64,000 nucleotides of DNA from Arsenophonus endosymbiont of Aphis craccivora. GTDB lineage: Bacteria > Pseudomonadota > Gammaproteobacteria > Enterobacterales > Enterobacteriaceae. Below the pieces are notes generated by a model. The model worked only from the letters and a program-made list of their open reading frames with translations. It ran no database searches and was not told the origin of the DNA. The stretch spans positions 2,232,001 through 2,296,000 of the forward strand of contig NZ_CP038155.1 of the NCBI RefSeq assembly GCF_013460135.1, read 5' to 3'. Shown here in pieces: positions 29,252 through 41,512 of this stretch (the stretch's first letter is position 1; the number at the start of each line of letters is the position of its first letter). Made by a program: the position numbers and the translations under genes.

Positions 29252-29658
29252 ACATTGTTTTAATTAATACCAGTAGATAAAAAATTAAATAATAGTATTT
29301 TCCTGCCCTAATTCATTTTCCTCACCCGGCAATGATAACTAGCTTTCAGATTTATAGTGAATCTTTTATAAGAAAATTCCTATTTTTTTGATTTTTTAAA
29401 TAATTGAAATAAATCGATCACTAAATAGTGAATTAATTTTTTATTATAGATTTTAATAAATTAAATTACCATTTAGGCTTCAAATTGATCAATAAAATAC
29501 TGATTAAAATATATTTCAGTATTTATCCAGTTAATTTAATAAAATGACAATAATCAAACATTGCTGGCATAAAAGCACAATTTTATATATATTGGAGGAT
29601 TATAAAACTACATTATTCGTTTAATGTAGATAACATGCAAGTAATAATAGGAGCACGC
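29252..29658. other. Gene-free AT-rich region upstream of ydiY
   Basis: About 400 bp with no supported gene. It must include the ydiY promoter; no specific element is convincing by eye. Confidence 0.4.
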
Positions 29659-30411
29659 ATGATCACCTTTGATAAAAAATTTTTATGGATGACATTTTTT
29701 ATTAGTCCTCTTGCGATAGCTAATGATAGCCTATTTACCGTAATGGATGACCCTGCAACGGCAAAAAAAGATATTGAAATGTCAATCTCAGGTGGTTATC
29801 AAGTACAAACAGAAAACTCAAAGAGTTCAAACTTAACAGCAAAATCAGCACTAACACTCTATTCTTCAAACTTAGCTTATAGCTTTTGGGGAAATGCTAC
29901 CAACAACTCATCCAATGATAAAAGATCATCGGAAACCTATCAGTTAGGCGCCAGGACTCGATACAATTTAACTAAATATGATTATCTATTCGGCCAAGCT
30001 AGCTGGTTAACTGATAGATATAATGGCTTTGATTCTAAAGACGTATTTGCCGTGGGCTATGGCCGACAAATATTTGATGGCCCCATTCATTCACTAAAAG
30101 TTGAAGCTGGCCCAAGTGTCAGATATGAACATTTTACCAGTGGTGGCCATGAAATAACAGGATTAGGCTACATTGGTGCAAACTATGAATGGAAAATTAC
30201 TGATAATACGTCATTTAAACAAGGTATATCATTTTTTACCCGACGCAGCAATGACTCTTCCGCTATCTCAGAAACTGCCTTACAAGTTGCCATGAGTGAA
30301 CGGCTGTCACTCAATTTGATCTACAACGTTAACTGGAATGATAATCCTCCGCTCTCGACACCAAAAAGGATCAGCACCAAAACATCCATCCAATTAGGTT
30401 ATGCTTTCTGA
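29659..30411 (+). CDS. ydiY: outer-membrane beta-barrel protein YdiY (DUF481)
   Basis: Encodes 250 residues (252 in E. coli YdiY). A signal peptide is visible in MITFDKKFLWMTFFISPLAI then ANDSLF. The mature part is a run of alternating amphipathic strands, as in the salt-induced outer-membrane protein family DUF481, ending in aromatic LGYAF, the usual barrel C-terminus. Clear matches are SLFTVMDDPATAKKD, LFGQASWLTDRYNGF and GYGRQIFDGPIHSLKVE. I chose the ATG at 29659 because AGGAGCACGC precedes it. Function unknown; intact. Confidence 0.88.
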   Translation: MITFDKKFLWMTFFISPLAIANDSLFTVMDDPATAKKDIEMSISGGYQVQTENSKSSNLTAKSALTLYSSNLAYSFWGNATNNSSNDKRSSETYQLGARTRYNLTKYDYLFGQASWLTDRYNGFDSKDVFAVGYGRQIFDGPIHSLKVEAGPSVRYEHFTSGGHEITGLGYIGANYEWKITDNTSFKQGISFFTRRSNDSSAISETALQVAMSERLSLNLIYNVNWNDNPPLSTPKRISTKTSIQLGYAF

Positions 30412-30479
30412 TAAATCGATTATTAATATTAATTACTAAAATCGATAGACCTATCTAATTAGGTATATTGAAAATATTA

Positions 30480-31225
30480 TTAAAACTCTTGCCGGGTTGG
30501 ACGAAACAGAATTTCATTAATATCAACATTTTCTGGTTGTTTTATAGCAAAAATTACCGCTCGAGCATAGGAATCTGCCGGAATGGCATAATCGTTATAA
30601 AAAGATCGCATTCTGGCAGCGATATCTGGATCACTAATACTATCAAGCAACTCACTAGTGATTGCCCCTGGCGAAATCACTGTTGTTCTAATATGATAAG
30701 GTATCATTTCTTGCCGTAAACCTTCTGAGATCACTCGTACTGCCGTTTTGGTCGCTGAATAAACTGCACTGCCTGGCTTTACCTTATGTCCTGCGACTGA
30801 CGATGTATTAATAATATGGCCACTCATCTGTTTTTTCATATAGGGAAGCGCTGCTGCTATCCCATAAAGCACGCCCTTTAAGTTCATGTCGATATCTCAT
30901 TCCATTCATCAATATGACAATCTTCTAACAGTGATTGCGGCATAATACCGGCATTATTAACTATCACATCAATTCGGTTATACAATGCAATTGCTCTGTC
31001 AACTAATGCCTGTAGTTGCTCAGGTTTTGTGATATCGGTGGCGACAACGGCTTCTTTATCAAAATTTAATTCTTCGGCTAATGATTGCAATCTATCAATA
31101 CGACGCGCCCCAAAAACCAGTTTGGCACCATCTTTAACTAAATGACGAGCTAGTTCTTCACCTAATCCACTACTTGCACCGACAACGACAATAACTTTAT
31201 TTGCAATTCCTAGTGACATAATCAT
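30480..31225 (-). pseudogene. short-chain dehydrogenase/reductase, frameshifted
   Basis: An NAD(P)-dependent SDR of about 247 codons. The Rossmann dinucleotide motif VVVGASSGLGEELARHLV, NNAGIMPQSLLED, the active-site serine region [10 protein letters not shown] and YSATKTAV (YxxxK) are all recognisable. Near 30890 the first frame runs out in WNEIST while the second begins with [20 protein letters not shown]; one base appears to be missing from a WNEMIDMNLKG-type sequence. The catalytic lysine and tyrosine thus lie beyond the frameshift, so the product is inactive. The substrate cannot be assigned. Confidence 0.9.
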
Positions 31226-31800
31226 TATCCTTTTGGTTATATACTATTCATCAGCATATTTGTCTAAGTAATTGACCTTTTTTAATTTGACCTGCTGAAA
31301 AAATCTTACTGCAAGCCATCTAACCTTTCGATATCTTCAGGTCGCTTTTCCAACTGAGATAAATAGCGCAGATAAAAATAATCAATGTCCTGAATGAGTT
31401 AAGCTGTTTACTGTTCAATAACCATTTTTCCCTCTACTCACAGCGAAGAAAATTTTGTCATCAAAGCTAATCTTACTAGCTAGATAAAAGATAGCCGCTA
31501 ATGAACAATAGATAATTTTAACTATAGTCAATAATAGGCCAAGGATCTTTGATAAATAGAATAAAAACACTAACTCATTATTGCAACGATTTGAGCTATT
31601 TTTAGCCTAAAAAAGTATTCCACCGAATGCATAAAATAAGATTAATATTTTATTTTTTACAAAAACAAAAATCTTATTATCTATTTATTCTTATTATTTT
31701 TAATTATATAAAAACAGTTAATTAAAAAAATTGATATTGTTTTCACAGTAATAACAGATAAATTTTTAATATTAAGATAAGTTATTTTGTTAAACACAAT
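31226..31800. other. Gene-free AT-rich stretch
   Basis: About 575 bp between the dehydrogenase pseudogene and IS copy 11, very AT-rich with many stops in all frames. I see no gene, RNA or repeat I can support. Confidence 0.45.
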
Positions 31801-32855
31801 GGCTTTGTTGAATAAATCGAACTTTTAGGTGATTGGCGGAGCTGATCGCTAAATTCGTTTCAACATCAGGTCCCCATGGCAAAGCAAAAGTTTAAAATTA
31901 CCAACTGGCCCGCGTACAACAAGGCACTCAGACAACGCGGTTCCCTGACGGTCTGGCTTGATGAGTCGGCCATCGCTGGATGGACTGACAGTTCTTCGCC
32001 TGAAGGTCGTGGCCGGCCGCTTTACTACAGCGATATGGCTGTTACCACTGTCCTTATGATGAAGCGTGTGTTTAACCTGTCGCTACGGGCATTACAGGGC
32101 TTCGTTGATTCGATTTTTAAACTCATGTCTTAGCCGCTGTGCTGTCCGGACTACTAGCTGGTCAGCAGACGAGCAAAGAGCGTCAACATCAGCATAAAAA
32201 CGCCAACGCGTGGTGAAATCTCGCATCTGGTCATCGACAGTACCGGTCTGAAGGTCTTTGGCGAAGGTGAATGGAAAGTCAGGCAGCATGGGGCTGACAG
32301 ACGAAGAGTGTGGCGCAAGCTTCATCTGGCAGCAGACAGTGTGAATCATGAGATTATCTGTGCCGACTTATCGCTCAGCGGAACGACAGATGCGCAGGCA
32401 CTGCCGGGCCTGATTAACCAAACCCACCGGAAAATCAGGGAAGTGTCAGCAGACGGTGCTTATGACGCCTGTTACTGCCACGATGCGTTGCTAAGAAAGA
32501 AAATCAGGCCCCTTATCCCGCCGCGAAGCGGAGCGAAATACTGGCCGGACAAGTACCATGAACGTAACCATGCGGTGGCGAATCAGCGTCTGAGCAGGAG
32601 TAATGATATGTGGAAAAAGAAAGTGGGTTATCACCGGCGTTCAGTGGCAGAAACAGCGATGTTCCGCATAAAAACTTTGCTGGGTGGCCATCTGAGGCTG
32701 CGTGACTATGAGGCTCAGGTAGGTGAAGCAATGGCGATGGTCAAAGCGCTGAACCGTATGACGTTGTTGGGTATGCCACACAGCTTCAGGATCGGATAAC
32801 AGCTGTAGCAGAGGGAGCCATCCTGTCGGCTAATTCTGATTTATTCAACAAAGCC
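31801..32855 (+). mobile_element. IS903-group element, IS copy 11, transposase nonsense
   Basis: Full-length 1055 bp, but the transposase has TAG at codon 86 (32131-32133) and a second TAG a few codons later (tactagctg). The codon-86 lesion is shared with copies 6, 12 and 15. The flanks aaacacaat and taaaaacat differ. The right end cuts a type I secretion ABC transporter. Confidence 0.96.
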
Positions 32856-34520
32856 TAAAAACATATAAAAAAGCGTTTTATAGTATTGGCATATTTATCG
32901 CTATCATTAATATACTGATGCTAGCCCCCTCCATTTATATATTTATATGTTACAAGTTTATGATCGTGTCTTGGCGTAAAATAATAAAATGACGTTATTA
33001 ATGTTGACACTACTTGTTATTTGCATTTATTTATTGGCGTACTCGAATGGGTGCGTAATCTGATTGTTATACGTATTAGCACAGGCTAGACCTATCAGTT
33101 AATCAATCGGTATTCAATGCAGCTTATCAGCAAAGCTTAAAATATAATGATTCACAAGCCAGCCAAGCGTTAAGTGATCTCACAACACTACGCCAATTCG
33201 TAACAGGGAACGCTCTATTTGCTTTATTTGATGCGCCTTGGTTTCTCTTTTGCCTCTGTGTGGTGTTTTTACGCCATCCATGGTTAGGCTATCTAGCCTT
33301 AGGTGGCGCAACTTTTATTTCCCTACTTGCCTGGCTGAATAACCGTTATACTCATAAACCACTAGCGCAAGCCAATCTAATTGCTCGCTAAGCTATTAAT
33401 CAGTATTAATCAGGCCTCTACCCACTTGCGTAATACAGATGTAATCGAGGCAATGGGCATGTTAGGTAATATACGTCGCGGCTGGTTAAGCTACCATCAC
33501 GCTTTTTTATCCCAACAGAATTTAGCCAGCGAAAGAACTTCAGCCACCAGCGCATGGTCAAAAACCTCACGTTTGATGCTGCAATCTCTGGTATTAGGCA
33601 TGGGGGCCTGGTTAGTCACTAATAATGAATTGACCACAGGTATGATGATTGCCAGTTCTATTCTGGTGGGACGTGTACTCAGCCCGATCGACCAACTTAT
33701 TGCTGTTAGCAAACAATATAATAATGCCAAACAGGCTTATCTACGCTTAGATCAGTTATTCAAACAGCATCCTCCTCGTAAACAAGTGATGACTTTACCT
33801 GCGCCAACTGGCGAATTAAGCTTTGAAAATGTTCTCTACCGCCCTGATCCTGAATATCCACCGCTGTTATTTGATATCCAATTTTCACTCTCTGCCGGCC
33901 AAAAATTGGCTATTATTGGTGCATCTGGTGCTGGGACATCGACATTAGCTCGGATACTTGTCGGCGCGCTTCCTCCTACTTTAGGATACATCCGGTTGGA
34001 TGGTGCAAATATTCACCAAATGGATAGAGAAATTTTAGGGCCTCACATTGGTTATCTACCGCAAGATATACAATTATTCGATGGTACAATCGCAGAAAAT
34101 ATTGCTCGTTTTGCTGAAATTGACGTAGACAAAGTAATTACTGCCGCCAAAATTGCCCGAGTGCATGACTTAATTCTCACTTTACCTAATGGATATGACC
34201 CTCAATTAGGCTAGTACGGCCGTGGCTTATCTGGCGGACAAAAACAGCGATTAGCTTTGGCGCGAGCTATTTATGTCCTTTCCCGTTTAATTATTCTCGA
34301 TGAACCTAACTCTAATCTTGATAGCGAAGGAGATAAAGCCCTGTGCCTTGCGATTGAAGAACTTAAAAAACAACATTGCACCCTTATTATAATTACCCAT
34401 CGCCCTTTTTTGCTCAGATATGTAGAGCATGTGCTAATTTTACAAGCCGGAATGTCACCACGTTTTGGAACACCACAAACATTATTAAATGAACATAAAA
34501 CGTCACAACTAACAACGTGA
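32856..34520 (+). pseudogene. PrtD/AprD-type type I secretion ABC transporter, badly degraded
   Basis: Directly after IS copy 11, scraps in shifting frames follow the PrtD family order: [74 protein letters not shown], then a longer frame from 33381 (ASTHLRNTDVIEAMGMLGNI). At least four frameshifts lie before 33381. TAG at 34212-34214 breaks the frame just before YGRGLSGGQKQR. In the ATPase domain Walker A reads GASGAGTST: the essential lysine of GxGKST is threonine. Walker B LIILDEPNSNLD is intact. It is the second, more decayed type I system in the window and is followed by its adaptor. Confidence 0.88.
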
Positions 34521-34558
34521 TCCTTCAATATTTCAGTCTGTAAAAATAATAGCAATTA

Positions 34559-35910
34559 ATGGAAAAAAATATGTCAGCACAAGGTAAATATCACAAATCA
34601 TCTCCTATCTTAACAGACAAATTAATCAGTAATGAAAAACGAGCTGTATACTTAGGCTGGTCATTAGTGACTATTGGATTTGGTGGTTTTTTATTATGGT
34701 CTGCACTGGCTCCTTTAGATAAAGTGGTTCCTGTATCAGGTAATGTGATTGTGGCAGGCAATCATAAAACTATTCAACATCAATACGGAGGGATCATTGA
34801 ACAACTATCCGTTAATAATGGTGAAAAAGTACAAGCAGGACAAATTCTTTTAACACTCAACACCGTTGAAGTACATGCAGAATACAATATAAAACTAAAA
34901 CAATACCACGCGAACTGTTAGTAAGAGAAGCCTGCTTATTAGCTGAACAGCAGGGCAAAAAACGGTTGATTTTCTCACCCGCTTTACAAGGTGAAATGAA
35001 GAAACATGATATAAGCGAACTTATTCAATTAAACCAACAATTGCTGGAAAACCAATATCAAGTTTTACAATTAAAGTTGGCCAGTATTAAAGAAAAAATA
35101 ACCGGATTGAACGCTACTTTATATGCCCAACAACAAAAAGCAAAGAGCCAAAAAACGCAACTTACTATGTTATTGCAACAATTAGAAGGATTAAGGGAAT
35201 TAGAAAAAAACGGCTATATTGCTCGCAATACATTATTAGAAACTGAAAATAAATATACTGAAGTCGATGGTAATTTAGCGCAAACACTTGGTGATATTAG
35301 TCGCATCCAACATCAAATATTAGAACAAAAACTGCTTAGCGAAAAACTCCAACAAGAATATCAAAAATATGTTCATGCCCAACTAGCAAACACACAAACA
35401 AAGATTAATCATACCAACAGTCAGCTCGTTAAAGCAAAGTTCATGCTGAATAATTCTCAAATACGTGCCACGGTTGCTGGCACCATAATTGGTATGTCAA
35501 TTTTTACTGAAGGCGGCGTAATCGCTGCCGGACAAAAAATGATGGAGATTGTTCCCGATGATCAACCAATAGTGGTTGATCATCGGGTTCCGGTACATTT
35601 GATTGATCAAGTGAAATTAGGTTTACCGGTAGAGTTACAATTTACTGCATTTAATCAAAGTACGACTCCTAAAGTGGAAGGCAACGTGACGATGATTTCT
35701 GCTGATAGGCTACTTAATGAACAGACTGGCGAGCCCTATTATTTATTACAGGTCCAAGTAAATGATGAAAATCGTCAACGTCTAAATCAGTTAACCATCA
35801 AACCAGGAATGCCAGTAGAAGTTTTTATTCGTACTGGCGAACGGTCGCTACTAAATTACTTGTTTAAACTTTTAATTGATCGCCTGCATATGAGTCTAAA
35901 TGAAGATTAA
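34559..35910 (+). pseudogene. PrtE/HasE-type membrane fusion protein, frameshifted
   Basis: The adaptor partner of the PrtD-type transporter just upstream. The N-terminal membrane segment is LGWSLVTIGFGGFLLWSALA. The first lipoyl half is IVAGNHKTIQHQYGGIIEQL and NGEKVQAGQILLTLN. The frame stops at 34919-34921, and in another frame the gene continues PRELLVREACLLAEQQGKKR, through a coiled coil (LRELEKNGYIARNTLLETEN) and a second lipoyl part (IRATVAGTIIGMSIFTEGGV), to IKPGMPVEVFIRTGERSLLN. One frameshift is the only lesion seen, so it decays more slowly than the transporter. No substrate protein or TolC-like partner is in view. Confidence 0.88.
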
Positions 35911-35964
35911 TATAACTATAGGTCAGCTGATAGGATAAATAATAATCGACAAATTTTTGCTAAC

Positions 35965-35999
35965 AACATCGCCTGAAAAGGATAGTTGCAGGCGATGTT
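35965..35999. terminator. Hairpin between convergent PrtE-type gene and gdhA
   Basis: A perfect 11-bp stem (AACATCGCCTG / CAGGCGATGTT) with a 13-base loop lies between two convergent genes. It lacks a clear T run on either side, so it may be a weak terminator or a processing hairpin. Confidence 0.55.
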
Positions 36000-36081
36000 C
36001 AATAAGCAAAATAATATTCAGAATTTTACTAGCATTAAGCAATATAATTAGTTTTTAATTTGCCCTATCGCTATTGATTTA

Positions 36082-37421
<1,340 letters not shown>

Positions 37422-37620
37422 ACAAAATTCCTTAGATTAAAAGATAAATTAAGATATTTTCATACTTATTAACATTTATTTTTGCAGAATGACCTGCTAG
37501 GTGTGAATTTACTTATTGAATATATCACTAATTTATCTCTATTTTTAATGAGATTTTTTGTGTCTTAATCACATTTTCTGGCAAAATATAAGTCGATTTA
37601 ATTTATCGAAAAGTAATAAA

Positions 37621-37646
37621 AAAACACTTGAATAATCAAGTGTTTT
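37621..37646 (-). terminator. uspA terminator
   Basis: AAAACACTTGA and TCAAGTGTTTT form an 11-bp stem with a four-base loop, followed on the minus strand by a T run. It lies 33 bp past the uspA stop. Confidence 0.88.
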
Positions 37647-37678
37647 TATTGAAAAATTTGATTTACCAATAAATATTA

Positions 37679-38110
37679 TCAATCACTATCTTTTAATGGC
37701 ACAATTAACATATCAACATGAACAGTATTAATCAGCTGGGGAGCCGAGGACATTAACTTACTCCAGAAATCTTGATGATGACCACAAACAACTAAATCTA
37801 CCTTGTATTCCTTGATTGCATCAACCAAAACCTGCCCCAGATCACCTCGGCCACTCAATTCTTTTTCAATCTTATAATCAGCTTCTTTGGCTAATTTAGT
37901 CAAAGCATGGTGAGTTTCCTTAGTTATACGCTGCTCCATATCACCAAGATTTACATCAATCAAGCCGGTATAAAGATCAGAATAATTTACATCAACATGA
38001 ATTAAAGAAACTTTTGCATTATAAGGTTTTGCCATGGAGACAGCTTTATCGACTAAAACTTTACTTTCTGGGGATAAATCAACTGTAACAAGAATATGTT
38101 TGTAAGCCAT
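37679..38110 (-). CDS. uspA: universal stress protein A
   Basis: Encodes 143 residues (144 in E. coli), a cytoplasmic dimer of the UspA fold made during growth arrest and many stresses. [58 protein letters not shown] and [18 protein letters not shown] are near-identical to the E. coli protein. GGAGC precedes the ATG. The frame is intact. No uspB is seen in the 430 bp upstream. Confidence 0.96.
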   Translation of the reverse strand: MAYKHILVTVDLSPESKVLVDKAVSMAKPYNAKVSLIHVDVNYSDLYTGLIDVNLGDMEQRITKETHHALTKLAKEADYKIEKELSGRGDLGQVLVDAIKEYKVDLVVCGHHQDFWSKLMSSAPQLINTVHVDMLIVPLKDSD

Positions 38111-38540
38111 ATCTAGCTCCTTTCAAACGTAGCTCTTAAAAAAGAACACCTGTTTTTATGATACATACTTAGCGGTCAACCATGATAGTTTAATATCATC
38201 TTGAACATAGTTTAATAAAAATTTTACCCATAAATTATGAAAAATATATACCTTAAGAATAATTAGCATAGACCAAATTAGTTAAATTTTCCATAATTTA
38301 GCATAAAAATCATAGTGTTGAAGATATCAATTATTTGTTAAAAAATATACATCATAAAAATTAAACTGATAAAAATAATCCCAATGGGTCATTTTGTGAA
38401 GTTGTTAGATTATTCTACAATTAACATAAACCGGCAACTGATAAGCAAATATCTTCTTTTTCACTTGCTAAAAACAATCTCAGTGGCTAAATCTGTATTT
38501 TTTGAGGTCATTATCTTAATATGCATGTATGGTTTTGGGC
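38111..38540. other. Gene-free region upstream of uspA
   Basis: About 430 bp of AT-rich sequence containing the uspA promoter. No divergent uspB, the usual neighbour, is present; it was probably lost at the IS copy 12 junction. Confidence 0.45.
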
Positions 38541-39595
38541 GGCTTTGTTGAATAAATCAGAATTAGCCGACAGGATGGCTCCCTCTGCTACAGCTGTTAT
38601 CCGATCCTGACGCTGTGTGGCATACCCAACAACGTCATACGGTTCAGCGCTTTGACCATCGCCATTGCTTCACCTACCTGAGCCTCATAGTCACGCAGCC
38701 TCAGATGGCCACCCAGCAAAGTTTTTATGCGGAACATCGCTGTTTCTGCCACTGAACGCCGGTGATAACCCACTTTCTTTTTCCACATATCATTACTCCT
38801 GCTCAGACGCTGATTCGCCACCGCATGGTTACGTTCATGGTACTTGTCAGGCCAGTATTTCGCTCCGCTTCGCGGCGGGATAAGGGGCCTGATTTTCTTT
38901 CTTAGCAACGCATCGTGGCAGTAACAGGCGTCATAAGCACCGTCTGCTGACACTTCCCTGATTTTCCGGTGGGTTTGGTTAATCAGGCCCGGCAGTGCCT
39001 GCGCATCTGTCGTTCCGCTGAGCGATAAGTCGGCACAGATAATCTCATGATTCACACTGTCTGCTGCCAGATGAAGCTTGCGCCACACTCTTCGTCTGTC
39101 AGCCCCATGCTGCATGACTTTCCATTCACCTTCGCCAAAGACCTTCAGACCGGTACTGTCGATGACCAGATGCGAGATTTCACCACGCGTTGGCGTTTTT
39201 ATGCTGATGTTGACGCTCTTTGCTCGTCTGCTGACCAGCGAGTAGTCCGGACAGCACAGCGGCTAAGACATGAGTTTAAAAATCGAATCAACGAAGCCCT
39301 GTAATGCCCGGAGCGACAGGTTAAACACACGCTTCATCATCAGGACAGTGGTAACAGCCATATCGCTGTAGTAAAGCGGCCGGCCACGACCTTCAGGCGA
39401 AGAACTGTCAGTCCATCCAGCGATGGCCGACTCATCAAGCCAGACCGTCAGGGAACCACGTTGTCTGAGTGCCTTGTTGTACGCGGGCCAGTTGGTAATT
39501 TTAAACTTTTGCTTTGCCATGGGGACCTGATGTTGAAACTAATTTAGCGATCAGCTCCGCCAATCACCTAAAAGTTCGATTTATTCAACAAAGCC
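38541..39595 (-). mobile_element. IS903-group element, IS copy 12, transposase nonsense
   Basis: Full-length 1055 bp with TAG at transposase codon 86, leaving an 85-residue N-terminal piece at 39263-39520 and an open downstream part at 38597-39115. The flanks gttttgggc and ctttacttg differ. The left side is the uspA upstream region and the right side is the interior of an unrelated, unrecognised gene. Confidence 0.96.
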
Positions 39596-40078
39596 CTTTA
39601 CTTGCTGATGCGATAACACCTTGGGAAAATAATATATTGGTATTTTTTTGTTCAGAATAAGATAATGCAGTTTTAGCTAACTGAGTAACAGAATTTTTAA
39701 TTTTATTCTTATCAACACCAGTAATACTATCATATATATTTACAATCTTATCAATGAGATCATTATAGTTCTCTTCTCGATAACTAAGATCAATGAACTT
39801 ATCTTCCTCCACCATCATTAGCATATTTTTTTTCATTTCCTCCGCATAAGCCATATATGCCTGAGCATTAGCATTACCTGACATGCTAGGTTTTTGCGGA
39901 TCATAGCCAATGCCACCCATCGCTATGGTACTTATAATAGCAAGACCATTGGCTGGCGATTCTGCTAATTTTTCAGACGTAATATCCGTCGACTTCCCGT
40001 CTCTATTCATTTCATTAAGTTGTGGAGCAACCACTAAATCTTTATCTTGATAAGCGCCAATGATATCTCCTGTGGATA

Positions 40079-40087
40079 ATGTAAGTT
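40079..40087. repeat. Target duplication ATGTAAGTT of IS copy 13
   Basis: The 9 bp ATGTAAGTT is repeated exactly at 41143-41151 on the other side of the element, as expected for IS903-group transposition. Confidence 0.97.
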
Positions 40088-41142
40088 GGCTTTGTTGAAT
40101 AAATCGAACTTTTAGGTAATTGGCGGAGCTGATCGCTAAATTCGTTTCAACATCAGGTCCCCATGGCAAAGCAAAAGTTTAAAATTACCAACTGGCCCGC
40201 GTACAACAAGGCACTCAGACAACGCGGTTCCCTGACGGTCTGGCTTGATGAGTCGGCCATCGCTGGATGGACTGACAGTTCTTCGCCTGAAGGTCGTGGC
40301 CGGCCGCTTTACTACAGCGATATGGCTGTTACCACTGTCCTGATGATGAAGCGTGTGTTTAACCTGTCGCTCCGGGCATTACAGGGCTTCGTTGATTCGA
40401 TTTTTAAACTCATGTCTTTGCCGCTGTGCTGTCCGGACTACTCGCTGGTCAGCAGACGAGCAAAGAGCGTCAACATCAGCATAAAAACGCCAACGCGTGG
40501 TGAAATCTCGCATCTGGTCATCGACAGTACCGGTCTGAAGGTCTTTGGCGAAGGTGAATGGAAAGTCAGGCAGCATGGGGCTGACAGACGAAGAGTGTGG
40601 CGCAAGCTTCATCTGGCAGCAGACAGTGTGAATCATGAGATTATCTGTGCCGACTTATCGCTCAGCGGAACGACAGATGCGCAGGCACTGCCGGGCCTGA
40701 TTAACCAAACCCACCGGAAAATCAGGGAAGTGTTAGCAGACGGTGCTTATGACGCCTGTTACTGCCACGACGCGTTGCTAAGAAAGAAAATCAGGCCCCT
40801 TATCCCGCCGCGAAGCGGAGCGAAATACTGGCCGGACAAGTACCATGAACGTAACCATGCGGTGGCGAATCAGCGTCTGAGCAGGAGTAATGATATGTGG
40901 AAAAAGAAAGTGGGTTATCACCGGCGTTCAGTGGCAGAAACAGCGATGTTCCGCATAAAAACTTTGCTGGGTGGCCATCTGAGGCTGCGTGACTATGAGG
41001 CTCAGGTAGGTGAAGCAATGGCGATGGTCAAAGCGCTGAACCGTATGACGTTGTTGGGTATGCCACACAGCGTCAGGATCGGATAACAGCTGTAGCAGAG
41101 GGAGCCATCCTGTCGGCTAATTCTGATTTATTCAACAAAGCC
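40088..41142 (+). mobile_element. IS903-group element, IS copy 13, with target duplication
   Basis: A complete 1055-bp element with a perfect 9-bp target duplication. It is a simple insertion into an unrecognised gene on the opposite strand and one of the clearest recent insertions in the window. Confidence 0.98.
40163..41086 (+). CDS. IS903-type transposase (IS copy 13), intact frame
   Basis: A 307-residue frame with all three catalytic residues. It carries T157N (SVNHEIIC), shared with degenerate copies 6, 9, 11 and 12, and S191L, shared with copies 3 and 5. It may represent the intact parent type of the T157N sublineage. Confidence 0.95.
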   Translation: MAKQKFKITNWPAYNKALRQRGSLTVWLDESAIAGWTDSSSPEGRGRPLYYSDMAVTTVLMMKRVFNLSLRALQGFVDSIFKLMSLPLCCPDYSLVSRRAKSVNISIKTPTRGEISHLVIDSTGLKVFGEGEWKVRQHGADRRRVWRKLHLAADSVNHEIICADLSLSGTTDAQALPGLINQTHRKIREVLADGAYDACYCHDALLRKKIRPLIPPRSGAKYWPDKYHERNHAVANQRLSRSNDMWKKKVGYHRRSVAETAMFRIKTLLGGHLRLRDYEAQVGEAMAMVKALNRMTLLGMPHSVRIG

Positions 41143-41491
41143 ATGTAAGTTTTGAATCACTGTCATAAACTTGATTTGATAATGTCGGTGCTGGTCTTAA
41201 TGATTTAATCCAATCAATTAGTTTTTTATATTGCTCTTCCAGATTTATTTCATTCATAAACACTCCATATTTAATAATGAAAAATTTAATATCAATAATA
41301 TTTATTTTAAACTTATAAAAAATCTAATAAAAAATTTAAATTTAAATAAATAAAATAATTACCATATAATTGCTATAAAAACTCGATACGCTGATCACCA
41401 ACATCATATTTTATTTTGTTGTTTATTTTAATTTGCATTTTATCACAGATAATAACATTGAAATCAATAACAATTGTCATTAATTATATAT

Positions 41492-41507
41492 GGCTTTATT
41501 GAATAAA
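41492..41507 (+). repeat. Orphan sequence resembling an IS terminal repeat
   Basis: GGCTTTATTGAATAAA matches the IS end GGCTTTGTTGAATAAA at 15 of 16 bases, but no element body follows. IS copy 14 inserted only six bases further on, and its target duplication begins inside this motif. Confidence 0.7.
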
Positions 41508-41512
41508 AATAA

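Larger units (their letters stand above)
39596..41257 (-). pseudogene. Unrecognised gene split by IS copy 13 and truncated by IS copy 12
   Basis: The gene starts at ATG 41257, with TGGAGTG upstream, and reads MNEINLEEQYKKLIDWIKSL and DSDSKLT up to IS copy 13. Removing that element and one copy of its 9-bp duplication gives DSDSKLTLSTGDIIGAYQDK without a gap. The frame then runs about 165 more codons (LAIISTIAMGGIGYDPQ, ANAQAYMAYAEEMKKNMLMM, NDLIDKIVNIYDSITGVDKN, LSYSEQKNTNILFSQGVIAS) into IS copy 12, where the 3' end is lost. There are no internal stops, so decay is recent and due only to IS. No signal peptide is seen. I do not recognise it; a helical, effector-like or toxin-like protein is possible but unproven. 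Confidence 0.6.
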
